NCBI GenBank assembly: GCA_025935155.1 | Contig: JAICVV010000101.1 | Coordinates: 1-7,228 of the forward strand | Length of the DNA stretch: 7,228 bases | Reading direction: 5' to 3' | Source of the DNA: Alphaproteobacteria bacterium | Lineage (GTDB): Bacteria; Pseudomonadota; Alphaproteobacteria; Micropepsales; Micropepsaceae | Shown here: in pieces, positions 1 to 6,041 of the stretch | Layout of the letters: each line of letters begins with the position of its first letter | How positions within the stretch are numbered: position 1 is the stretch's first letter | The notes under the pieces: generated by a model | What the model was told of the DNA's origin: nothing | The model's input: the letters and a program-made list of their open reading frames with translations, nothing else | Databases searched by the model: none | Position numbers and translations under genes: made by a program

Positions 1-58
1 ATTTGTGCGGCTGTCCTCGACATGATTACCGTGCTCCGACAGTGATTCCGGGGCTGGG

Positions 59-3000
59 GTGAGCGGGAAAAGAACAACGGCGGCCGACGTGTTTGCCGAG
101 TACGTGAAGGCGCTGAAGGAATGGCGGCGCTCGGAAAAAACCGAGCACACCGACCGCGCGGCCATCGAGCGCCTGCTGAAAGCCTTCGCCGAAGCTGCGG
201 AAGGCAAGCCGAAGGTTCAGCACGAGCCGAAGCGCATTGCCGGCAAGGGCGCGCCGGATTTCAAGGTCACGCGCGCCGGCATGATCGTGGGCTATGTGGA
301 GACCAAGGCGCTGGGCGAAAACCTGGACAAAGTTCTGAAGTCCGATCAGATCGTCAAATACAAGACGCTGCGGCAGAACATCATTCTCACCGACTATTGC
401 GAGTTCATCTGGATCGGCGGGTCGGGCGCGCCGAAGCGTGCCCTCCTCTGCACCGAAGACGATCTGGAGAACCGCAAATTCACCCCGCGCGAAGACCGCA
501 TCGAGGCGGTCGCGAAACTGCTGCACGGTTTTTTCTCCACCGCGCCGGAAGGCATCGACAATTCACAGCGGCTGGCGCTGGCGCTCGCCCGCCGCGCCCA
601 TGTGCTGCGCGATGGCCTCACGGAAGAACTGGTGCGGCAGCAGCGCGACAGCAGCGGCGAGCGGCTGTTCGGCCTCTACAACATCTTCAAGACGCAGGTG
701 TTTCATGCGCTCACGGCGAAGGAGTTCGCCGACGCCTTCGCGCAGATGCTGGTCTACGGCCTGTTCCTCGCCAAGCTGAATGCGAAGCCGAACGAGAAGA
801 TCACGCTGGAGAACGCGCGCGCCAATGTGCCGGGCTCGTTCCGCCTCATCCGCGAGCTCGTCTCGTTCCTCGATGAGCTGGAGAAAGACGAATACGTCGA
901 AATCCGCTGGGTGATCGAAGAAGTCCTGCTCATCGTCAACGAGCTGGAGATCGGCCGCATCCACGAAGACCTCTCCTTCCGCGGCCGCAAAGCCTTCAAT
1001 CGCAACATCCGCGCCCGCGACGAGGAAGAGCACCGGCTGTTCGAACGCGACCCGTTCATCTATTTCTACGAGGATTTCCTGCGCGCCTATGACAAGGCCA
1101 CCAGCAAAAGCCGCGGCGTCTATTATACGCCGCCGCCGGTGGTGAACTTCATCGTCCGCGCGGTGGATGACATTCTGAAATCCAGCTTCAACATCCCCGA
1201 TGGGCTGGCCGACAGCCGCCGCGTCACCGTTCTGGATTTCGCCTGCGGCACCGGCACCTTCCTGCTGGAAGTGTTCCAGCGCATTTTCGACAACATCGGC
1301 GGGCCCGACTCCGGCAAGGCGAAGAAGGTCGTTGCCGAGCACATCCTGCAGCATCTCTATGGCTTCGAATATCTGCTCGCGCCTTACACCATCGCCCACC
1401 TCAAGCTCTCGCAATACCTCCACGACCAGCGCCATCCGCTGAAAGGCAATGAGCGGCTGCAGGTGTTTCTCACCAACACCCTGGAGCCGGTGACGGTCGA
1501 GCCGGATCAGGCGAAGCTCTGGCCGGTGCCGGCGCTTGCCACGGAAATCCGCGAAGCCGATGCCGTCAAGAAGAAGCAGATTCTGGTGATCACCGGCAAC
1601 CCGCCGTATGCAGGGCATTCGAAGAATAAGGGTGTGTGGATTACCGCAGAGGTCGCGAAGTACCGCGAGGGCTTTCCTGAACTTTCAAAACCCGCGCAAG
1701 GCAAATGGCTTCAAGACGACTATGTGAAGTTCATCCGCTTTGCCCAGATGAAAATGGATGCGGTGGATGAAGGTGTCGTCGGCATCATCACCAATCACTC
1801 CTGGTTGGACAATCCGACATTCAAAGGCATGCGGAAGTCGCTAACGGAAACCTTCCAACAAATTTACGTTCTCGACCTCCACGGCAATGCCAAGAAGAAG
1901 GAGCGCGCACCAGACGACGGCAAGGACGAAAACGTGTTCGATATTGAACAGGGCGTGGCGATCAGCCTGCTGGTAAAGCGTCCAGGAATAGAAAAGGGCG
2001 TGTGGCACAGCGATATGTGGGGAAGCCGCATGTCCAAGTATCAAGCGGCTGCCGAGCTTGCGAGATCGTCGATCAACTGGACCGTTGTTGAGCCGAGCGC
2101 ACCCGATTGGTTATTCATGCCGCAGGATGCTGAGGCAGGACTGCGTTATCGCGAATTCTGGTACATACCCTCAATCTTTGCTCCTGCTGGCGATCCCGCG
2201 CCCGGCATCGTCACCACGCACGACAAATTTGCCGTTTCGTTCACAGCAGAGGAGGCAAAGCAAAAGATCAAACGGTTCCTCTCGACCGGCAGCGAAGATG
2301 ATGCTCGTAAGCTATGGAAATTGTGCTCGCAGGACCAATGGAACTATGAACGTGCCAAAAAAGAATTGCGGTCCCTTAATTTCGCAGATGCTCTGGTTCC
2401 AATTCTATATCAGCCATTCGACTCGCGATGGACGATCTGGGATCGCAACGTGGCGGTGCATCGGCGCGAGCGCGTCATGCGGCACATGCTACAGCCAAAT
2501 GTGGCGGTGAATCTTATTCGAAAGATGGATATTGGAGGAACATGGAGCCATGTGCTCGCCTCCGATCTGCCGATTGTTCATCATGCTGTCTCAAGCAAGG
2601 AAGTGAATTTCACTTTTCCGCTCTGGCGATACGAAAAGGAGTCAGTGGACCGATCGGAAAACCTCTCTCCGGACTTCCGCGCCTTTATCGATGCACGATA
2701 CGAGCATCGCTACACGGCGGAACAAATTCTCGGATACATCTATGCCGTGCTGCATGCGCCCGCGTATCGCGCGCGCTATGCCGAATTCCTGCGCATCGAT
2801 TTCCCGCGCATTCCGTTCCCCGAGCGCAACGCGGATTTCGAGGCGCTCTCGGCGCTCGGCTGGGAGCTGGTGCAGGCGCATCTGCTGAAAAGCATTCCGC
2901 CACTCGAGCTTGCCGAGTTGGACGGCAAGGGCAGCGACACGGTGGAAGCCGTGCGCTACTCGCCGCAGGAACAGGCGATCTGGTTCAACAAGACCCAGTG

Positions 3001-3202
3001 TTTCAAGCCGGTGCCGCAAGGTGTGTGGGCATTCCACATCGGCGGCTATCCGGTGATCGAGAAGTATCTGAAATCCCGCAAGGCCCGCGAGCTGTCGCTG
3101 CCGGAGATCGACCACGTGCGCGACATCGCCCGCGCGCTTTCCTTCACCGTTGCCCAAATGGCGAAGATCGATTTGGCGTACAAGGAAGCATTCCCCGGCT
3201 GA
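59..3202 (+). CDS. Single-chain restriction-modification enzyme (Type IIG / Type ISP-like): PD-(D/E)XK nuclease + N6-adenine DNA methyltransferase + specificity domain
   Basis: Predicted 1047-aa enzyme that methylates adenine in its own target and cuts unmodified DNA. Seen, in order: a nuclease domain at about residues 55-125 with PDF (D67), ETK (E81, K83) and a RecB-like QxxxY (Q97-Y101); a helical linker at about 165-340; methyltransferase motif X-like SRGVYYTPPPVVNFI (351-365), SAM-binding motif I LDFACGTGTF (392-401), a motif II-like YGFEYLL (434-440) and catalytic NPPY (514-517); then a target-recognition region from about 650 to the end, with well-formed stretches at 881-921 and 992-1012. 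This layout is that of Type IIG enzymes such as MmeI; the C-terminal part resembles the Type ISP (LlaBIII-like) specificity domain. There is no helicase between nuclease and methylase, unlike true Type ISP enzymes. The GTG start at 59 is the first start after an in-frame stop at 23-25; GGGG at 50-53 is a weak ribosome site. GC falls between about 1620 and 2680. No frameshift or missing motif was seen. The family call is strong; the recognition site cannot be predicted. Confidence 0.9.
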   Translation: MSGKRTTAADVFAEYVKALKEWRRSEKTEHTDRAAIERLLKAFAEAAEGKPKVQHEPKRIAGKGAPDFKVTRAGMIVGYVETKALGENLDKVLKSDQIVKYKTLRQNIILTDYCEFIWIGGSGAPKRALLCTEDDLENRKFTPREDRIEAVAKLLHGFFSTAPEGIDNSQRLALALARRAHVLRDGLTEELVRQQRDSSGERLFGLYNIFKTQVFHALTAKEFADAFAQMLVYGLFLAKLNAKPNEKITLENARANVPGSFRLIRELVSFLDELEKDEYVEIRWVIEEVLLIVNELEIGRIHEDLSFRGRKAFNRNIRARDEEEHRLFERDPFIYFYEDFLRAYDKATSKSRGVYYTPPPVVNFIVRAVDDILKSSFNIPDGLADSRRVTVLDFACGTGTFLLEVFQRIFDNIGGPDSGKAKKVVAEHILQHLYGFEYLLAPYTIAHLKLSQYLHDQRHPLKGNERLQVFLTNTLEPVTVEPDQAKLWPVPALATEIREADAVKKKQILVITGNPPYAGHSKNKGVWITAEVAKYREGFPELSKPAQGKWLQDDYVKFIRFAQMKMDAVDEGVVGIITNHSWLDNPTFKGMRKSLTETFQQIYVLDLHGNAKKKERAPDDGKDENVFDIEQGVAISLLVKRPGIEKGVWHSDMWGSRMSKYQAAAELARSSINWTVVEPSAPDWLFMPQDAEAGLRYREFWYIPSIFAPAGDPAPGIVTTHDKFAVSFTAEEAKQKIKRFLSTGSEDDARKLWKLCSQDQWNYERAKKELRSLNFADALVPILYQPFDSRWTIWDRNVAVHRRERVMRHMLQPNVAVNLIRKMDIGGTWSHVLASDLPIVHHAVSSKEVNFTFPLWRYEKESVDRSENLSPDFRAFIDARYEHRYTAEQILGYIYAVLHAPAYRARYAEFLRIDFPRIPFPERNADFEALSALGWELVQAHLLKSIPPLELAELDGKGSDTVEAVRYSPQEQAIWFNKTQCFKPVPQGVWAFHIGGYPVIEKYLKSRKARELSLPEIDHVRDIARALSFTVAQMAKIDLAYKEAFPG

Positions 3203-3214
3203 AGAACCCGAGCC

Positions 3215-3271
3215 GTCATCCCCGGCGAACATTCGCGCATTCATGCGCGAATGTGAGGGAAGGGGACCCAG
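3215..3271 (+). repeat. Palindromic intergenic element A (left arm of the nested array)
   Basis: This element of 57 bp consists of GTCATCCCCGGCGA (3215-3228), a hairpin core at 3229-3254, and GAGGGAAGGGGACCCAG (3255-3271). The core is a perfect 11-bp inverted repeat (ACATTCGCGCA / TGCGCGAATGT) with a TTCA loop. Both flanking arms recur exactly, in reverse orientation, at 3412-3467. It begins 13 bases after the stop codon of the methyltransferase gene. It is probably a copy of a genome-wide REP-like family; that is inference from one window. Confidence 0.85.
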
Positions 3272-3304
3272 ATGGTCGGGCCTGTCCGCTCTCGAAAAAA
3301 GGTC

Positions 3305-3333
3305 GTCATCACCCGGCTTGTCCGGGTGACCCA
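3305..3333 (+). repeat. Short palindromic element B
   Basis: This 29-bp element starts GTCATC and ends GACCCA. Inside is a perfect 8-bp stem TCACCCGG (3309-3316) / CCGGGTGA (3322-3329) with a 5-nt loop. Its ends match those of element A, so it may be a short form of the same family. It faces its partner B' at 3351-3379 across a 17-bp AT-rich spacer, and the two can also pair with each other (3324-3333 with 3351-3360, one G-U pair). Confidence 0.8.
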
Positions 3334-3341
3334 TTTTTCTT
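3309..3341 (+). terminator. Possible Rho-independent terminator of the R-M gene, formed by element B
   Basis: The 8-bp GC-rich stem-loop 3309-3329 is followed by CCCA and then TTTTTCTTT (3334-3342), about 105 bases downstream of the R-M stop codon. The three C residues and one A between stem and T-run make it imperfect. On the opposite strand a run of six T (A6 at 3295-3300) also follows the stem at a distance, so it could work weakly both ways. It overlaps a repeat element, so termination may be a secondary role. Confidence 0.4.
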
Positions 3342-3350
3342 TGATGAAAT

Positions 3351-3379
3351 TGGGTCGCCCGCATGAAGCGGGCGATGAC
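3351..3379 (-). repeat. Short palindromic element B' (inverted partner of B)
   Basis: Read on the minus strand, this 29-bp element again begins GTCATC and ends GACCCA. Its internal stem is TCGCCCGC (3355-3362) / GCGGGCGA (3368-3375) with a 5-nt loop. The stem sequence differs from that of B at several positions, but pairing is kept by matching changes on both sides. No strong T-run follows on either strand. Confidence 0.8.
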
Positions 3380-3411
3380 GATTTTGTTATAGATTGGGGC
3401 AGCTCCACCTC

Positions 3412-3467
3412 CTGGGTCCCCTTCCCTCGCGCGTGAGCGGGCCGCTCACGCGCTCGCCGGGGATGAC
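3412..3467 (-). repeat. Palindromic intergenic element A' (right arm of the nested array)
   Basis: On the + strand it reads CTGGGTCCCCTTCCCTC (3412-3428), a core at 3429-3453, and TCGCCGGGGATGAC (3454-3467). The two arms are exact reverse complements of those of element A, 17 and 14 bp. The core is a perfect 12-bp inverted repeat (GCGCGTGAGCGG / CCGCTCACGCGC) around a single G at 3441 and has no resemblance to the core of A. The remaining 87 bp to the next start codon (3468-3554) hold no recognised element, only a direct repeat TTGAGGCA at 3511-3518 and 3522-3529. Confidence 0.85.
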
Positions 3468-3554
3468 AAGGGTGGATAACTCTGGGGCGCACCTCGTCTG
3501 CCGGACGCCATTGAGGCAAAGTTGAGGCACGAAAGGTGATTCGCGAGGAAGTCC

Positions 3555-3824
3555 GTGGGACTGGCGCAGCAAAGCTTGTTCGCCGAAGAGGAGTTGGCGC
3601 CGAAGCGCTACGTGCCCAATCCGCAGCACGTCCGCAACAGCCTCAAAAGCCTGCTGGAGCAAATGCGCGCCGCCGAGCGCTGGCCGTGGGAAGGCGCCGT
3701 GCTCACGCTTTACCGCGACATCGTTCCGCCGCAGCTTTATGCCGAGCTGCCCGATGCCGAAGAAGCCGCCCGCTGGCGCGCCGAGATCGAAGCCGAAGCG
3801 GCGCGGCTCGACGCTGTTGCTTAA
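3555..3824 (+). CDS. Small conserved-looking hypothetical protein (89 aa)
   Basis: I do not recognise a named family. The protein is soluble, with no signal peptide or membrane segment, and is probably mostly helical. It starts MGLAQQSLFAEEE, has a middle segment around HVRNSLKSLLEQMRAAERWPW (residues 25-45), and ends in an acidic, alanine-rich helix (EEAARWRAEIEAEAARLDAVA). The start is GTG at 3555, the first start after an in-frame TGA at 3537-3539. The purine-rich GAGGAAG at 3545-3551 lies only 3 bases before it, close but usable. Codon use with G or C in third position matches its neighbours, which argues that it is real. Its TAA stop shares TTAA (3821-3824) with the stop of the convergent Nudix gene. 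It carries no visible catalytic motif; a structural or regulatory role is possible but unsupported. Confidence 0.7.
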   Translation: MGLAQQSLFAEEELAPKRYVPNPQHVRNSLKSLLEQMRAAERWPWEGAVLTLYRDIVPPQLYAELPDAEEAARWRAEIEAEAARLDAVA

Positions 3825-4390
3825 GCAAACAATTCCGGTTTTCGCAAGCGTAAGGTTTGCACCAACGCGAAGGTTTTCATGTCCGTCAGCGTGCCGGAAT
3901 CTGCCATGGCGGCGAGTTCGCGCAAGGGCAGCTCCATCACCGTGATGTCCTCATGCTCGCCTTTTGCGCCGCCGCCGTCGCCCACCCGATCGGCGCGCCT
4001 GTATGGCGCGAGATACAGATGCATCCGCTCGGTGGAGAGGCCGGGCATGGTCCACAGCAGCGCAACCGGTTCGAGCGCGCCGAGCTTCAATCCCGTTTCT
4101 TCCAGTGCTTCGCGGCACGCGGCGTCTTCCGGTTGTTCGCCATCGATGGTGCCGGCGATGCTTTCCACCAAGGTGTGCTCGCCTGCCGCGGCAAACACCG
4201 GCACGCGAAACTGACTCACCAGCATCGCGGTGCGGCGCTCGGGATCGTAAGGCAGCACGGTGATGGCGGCCGCGTGCTCTTCCAGCTCGCGCTTGGCGAT
4301 GTGCCCGTCGCGCAGGCGCACGCGCAGCACGGAATATTTCGCCCAGCCGTCGTATGCGATGGTCTTTTCGAGAATTTCTGGCGTGCTCAT
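3821..4390 (-). CDS. Nudix hydrolase, NudK/YffH-type nucleoside diphosphate-sugar pyrophosphatase
   Basis: A 189-aa cytosolic Mg2+-dependent hydrolase that should cleave an X-linked nucleoside diphosphate such as ADP-ribose or GDP-mannose. Seen: a Nudix box at residues 80-101 with REALEETGL (E94, E97, E98 metal ligands). The spacing before it is G-x4-E (G80, E85), not the usual G-x5-E; from recalled family sequence, E. coli NudK has the same shortened loop. Other family-like stretches are LVSQFRVP (57-64), the GGG plus HEDI part (139-149) followed by VMELPL, and the C-terminal LTDMKTFALVQTL (168-180). The length matches the roughly 190-210 aa of NudK/ADP-ribose pyrophosphatases. The ATG at 4390 has only a weak purine stretch upstream. 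It stands alone on its strand, divergent from the Met-rich gene and convergent with the 89-aa gene. Substrate is undecided between ADP-ribose and GDP-sugars. Confidence 0.9.
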   Translation of the reverse strand: MSTPEILEKTIAYDGWAKYSVLRVRLRDGHIAKRELEEHAAAITVLPYDPERRTAMLVSQFRVPVFAAAGEHTLVESIAGTIDGEQPEDAACREALEETGLKLGALEPVALLWTMPGLSTERMHLYLAPYRRADRVGDGGGAKGEHEDITVMELPLRELAAMADSGTLTDMKTFALVQTLRLRKPELFA

Positions 4391-4530
4391 TGTTTTCAGA
4401 TCTCTCGGTACGGAACCATTCCGAAACTTTCAGCGGCCTTCCCGCGTTCCCAAGGAGGCCGTAGGGGCCAGATTTGTCCCACCGGGCCGCGTGACGATTC
4501 CTTTCAAGCAAAAAAACCGAGGAGACGATC
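4391..4530. promoter_or_regulatory. Divergent intergenic region (Nudix / Met-rich gene)
   Basis: These 140 bp must hold the promoters of both the leftward Nudix gene and the rightward Met-rich gene, because the genes point away from each other. No convincing -35/-10 pair was found on either strand. A small perfect inverted repeat CGGAA-CCA-TTCCG lies at 4411-4423, about 20 bp upstream of the Nudix start, and could be an operator. The strong ribosome site GAGGAGA (4519-4525), 5 bases before the ATG at 4531, serves the Met-rich gene and follows a run of seven A (4510-4516). Confidence 0.45.
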
Positions 4531-4851
4531 ATGCTTCGAATTCCACTGGCGGCTTGCGTATTCGCCCTGTCGTTCCCCATGGCCGCCCAGGCGCAGAACA
4601 CCATGTCTGGTCCTGCGCCGCAGAGCTCACCGCCCGCTCAGACCAGCAGCCCGGCCGCTCCGGCCAACGGCATGTCGTCGATGACCTGCGATGAAATGAT
4701 GTCGAAGGCGCAATCGATGCCGGCGTCGGCGCCGAGTGGCCGAATGACCATGGCGCACAGTGAAATCAGCATGGCGCAGATGGTGCAGGCCAAGAACGAC
4801 GATGCCGGCTGCAAGATGCACGCGATGAAAGCGATGGATGCGGTGAAGTAG
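4531..4851 (+). CDS. Small exported methionine-rich protein
   Basis: A 106-aa precursor of unrecognised family. Residues 1-21 form a clear Sec signal peptide: MLR, a hydrophobic core, then AAQA with probable cleavage before Q22. The mature chain of about 85 aa has a Pro/Ser/Ala-rich linker (26-46), then a Met-rich part. Thirteen of its residues are Met (about 15%), for example at 48, 51, 56, 57, 72, 74, 81, 84, 96, 99 and 102. It has two Cys (C53, C94) and two His (H76, H97), with the cluster C94-K-M96-H97-A-M99. This suggests a periplasmic metal-binding (Cu(I) or Ag) protein or a disulfide-bonded helical hairpin; both are inference. The start is fixed by GAGGAGA 5 bases upstream. No copper-resistance gene lies nearby, so context does not confirm the metal idea. 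Confidence 0.8.
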   Translation: MLRIPLAACVFALSFPMAAQAQNTMSGPAPQSSPPAQTSSPAAPANGMSSMTCDEMMSKAQSMPASAPSGRMTMAHSEISMAQMVQAKNDDAGCKMHAMKAMDAVK

Positions 4852-4975
4852 CGGAGAGCCGCTACGCGCAGAGCACCAGAGCACGAATGGATTTCGCACC
4901 CTCTCCTTGAGGGAGGGTCGAATTACATCAAACCACTGCTGCAGTCAGTTCAGAAATCGACAACGCGCGCCGGAG
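4852..4975. other. Convergent intergenic region with a stem-loop, possible transcription end
   Basis: These 124 bp lie between the Met-rich gene (+) and the Nudix gene ending at 4976 (-). An imperfect hairpin sits at 4898-4918: ACCCTC and GAGGGT as outer stem, a bulged T, CC/GG, and a TTGA loop. No T-run follows it on either strand, so it is not a canonical terminator; it resembles short CCCTCTCC...GGAGAGGG-like intergenic repeats. A smaller GCGG-AGAG-CCGC hairpin lies right after the Met-rich stop (4851-4862). Nothing else was seen. Confidence 0.4.
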
Positions 4976-5452
4976 TCACTCTGGCGGCGCCCTTCTTCGG
5001 GCGCGCGTTTTCAGAAAGGCATCCAGCATGGGGCGTTGGCCGATCAGCATTTTCCCACGCGCATCATCGATGCCGAACCAGCCACCGCGATCCACTTCCG
5101 GAAAGCGCTGACGTTTGCCGGAGCGCGGCGGCCATTCCATTTCGAATTCGTTGCTGATCAGTTTCGCGGGATTGCAATCGCCTTCCACCGCCCACACCAA
5201 CACGTGCTTGCCGCCGGGTTGTTTAAATGTGCCGAGTTCGACGAAATCGCCGTTCGGCGCGAAGCCTGTTTCCTCACTGAACTCGCGGCGCGCGGCGGCA
5301 AGCGGATCTTCGCCGGGCTCGATAAGTCCTTTCGGAACGGTCCACGCGCCGTCGTCCTTGTTGCGCCAGAACGGCCCGCCGGGATGCACGAGGAAAACTT
5401 CGAAGTCTTTCGCCTTACGCCGGTACAGGAGAAGCCCTGCGCTTCGTTTCAT
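4976..5452 (-). CDS. Nudix hydrolase (predicted NTP pyrophosphohydrolase, 158 aa)
   Basis: A small cytosolic Nudix enzyme. It has a complete canonical box at residues 42-64: G42-x5-E48-x7-R56-E57-F58-x-E60-E61-x-G63-F64. The N-terminus SAGLLLYRR and FLVHPGGPFW (20-29), then DDGAWTVPKG (33-42), resemble the group annotated as predicted NTP pyrophosphohydrolases (COG4119-like) and Ap4A-type hydrolases. The substrate is not known. Later features are WPPRSGKRQRFPEVDRGGWF (107-126) and a basic C-terminal tail. It is the last gene of the leftward operon: its ATG overlaps the TGA of the TPM gene (ATGA, 5449-5452), so it is probably translated by coupling. It is not a close paralogue of the Nudix gene at 3821-4390, which has a different box spacing and length. 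Confidence 0.9.
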   Translation of the reverse strand: MKRSAGLLLYRRKAKDFEVFLVHPGGPFWRNKDDGAWTVPKGLIEPGEDPLAAARREFSEETGFAPNGDFVELGTFKQPGGKHVLVWAVEGDCNPAKLISNEFEMEWPPRSGKRQRFPEVDRGGWFGIDDARGKMLIGQRPMLDAFLKTRARRRAPPE

Positions 5453-6039
5453 GCGTGTGTGTCAGCAGCTTCCGGCGGGAAATGGGTTTCGAGATGATAG
5501 GCGCATGCTTCGATGGCCGAGATAAAAGCGTCGGCGAGGTTACCGCTTTTTGCGCGCGTGGTGAAATCGTTCACGATGCGGCTCCATGTCTCGGCGCCCA
5601 CCTTGGCATGCACTTCGCGGGAAGCGATGATCTCCACGTAATGCTCCGCCAGCGCGGCGAAGAACAACAGGCCTTCCTTTTTGTCCTGTGCGGCGAGAAT
5701 GCCGGCGCCGAATTCGCGATGCGCCATATTCCGCGCGCGCATTTGTTTCAGCCGCCTGGGCACGAGCGCGAGATGCAGCGGCCGCCAGTCGAAAGCAACA
5801 GCCGCCAAGCCGAACGCGGCGGCTTCCAGCAGGAATCCCAGGCGTAAACCCAGTGTCTGCCAGAACAGCGCCAGCGCCGCGCCCACCGCCAGTGCCACCA
5901 TGCCCGCCCAGGCCAACGGATACATCGCGTAGCGGTCGCTGACCGGCACGATCATCAGCGCAAATCGCGCCTGCGTGCGCGCCTGAGCGGCCGCGAGTGC
6001 TTTCTGAATCCGCGCGCGTTCATCGGCCGTGAGCTGCAT
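5449..6039 (-). CDS. TPM-domain membrane protein (COG3762-like)
   Basis: A 196-aa predicted inner-membrane protein. Residues 1-35 (ADERARIQKALAAAQ, then RFALMIVPVSD) look like the first part of a TPM domain. Two hydrophobic segments follow at about 43-61 and 66-86. The rest of the domain comes after them, with LLFFAALAEHYVEIIASREV (124-143), W152 and the C-terminal helix IEACAYHLETHFPP. This split arrangement fits the short TPM proteins that commonly sit next to YgcG-type genes. There is no signal peptide. I chose ATG at 6039 because MQLTADER is a natural TPM start and a G-run (6049-6054) lies 9 bases before it. ATG at 6048 is the alternative and would overlap the previous gene by 7 bp. The open frame reaches 6234, but that part is an Arg/Trp-rich reading of the neighbour's Gly codons. 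Biochemical function is unknown. Confidence 0.85.
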   Translation of the reverse strand: MQLTADERARIQKALAAAQARTQARFALMIVPVSDRYAMYPLAWAGMVALAVGAALALFWQTLGLRLGFLLEAAAFGLAAVAFDWRPLHLALVPRRLKQMRARNMAHREFGAGILAAQDKKEGLLFFAALAEHYVEIIASREVHAKVGAETWSRIVNDFTTRAKSGNLADAFISAIEACAYHLETHFPPEAADTHA

Positions 6040-6041
6040 CC

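Noticed and set aside
1..62. Possible 3' end of an upstream gene: frame 1 is open to a TGA at 43-45, frame 3 to a TGA at 60-62 that would overlap the GTG start as GTGA
   Set aside because: Only 14-19 codons are visible and neither tail matches a known protein end, so the choice cannot be supported.
563..1618. Long minus-strand open frame (351 aa) inside the R-M gene
   Set aside because: It is antisense to a gene with full motifs. It has no recognisable domain, and its openness follows from high third-position GC in the true frame; it ends exactly where GC drops.
59..3202. Reading the methyltransferase as PglX of a BREX or DISARM system
   Set aside because: The protein has its own N-terminal PD-(D/E)XK nuclease and no BREX/DISARM partner gene is in the window. 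Genes to the left of base 1 cannot be seen.
2428..3366. Plus-strand 312-aa frame and minus-strand 240-aa frame (2642-3364) over the end of the R-M gene
   Set aside because: Both run across the true coding frame and into the palindromic repeats. The sequences are Arg/Ala/His-rich and domain-free, typical of out-of-frame reading.
3203..3554. CRISPR array or tRNA cluster in the structured intergenic region
   Set aside because: The repeats are inverted, not direct and regularly spaced, and no cloverleaf with an anticodon arm could be drawn.
3857..5497. Several plus-strand frames over the two Nudix genes (3857-4684, 4260-4694, 4907-5497)
   Set aside because: They are antisense to genes with clear Nudix boxes and lack any motif.
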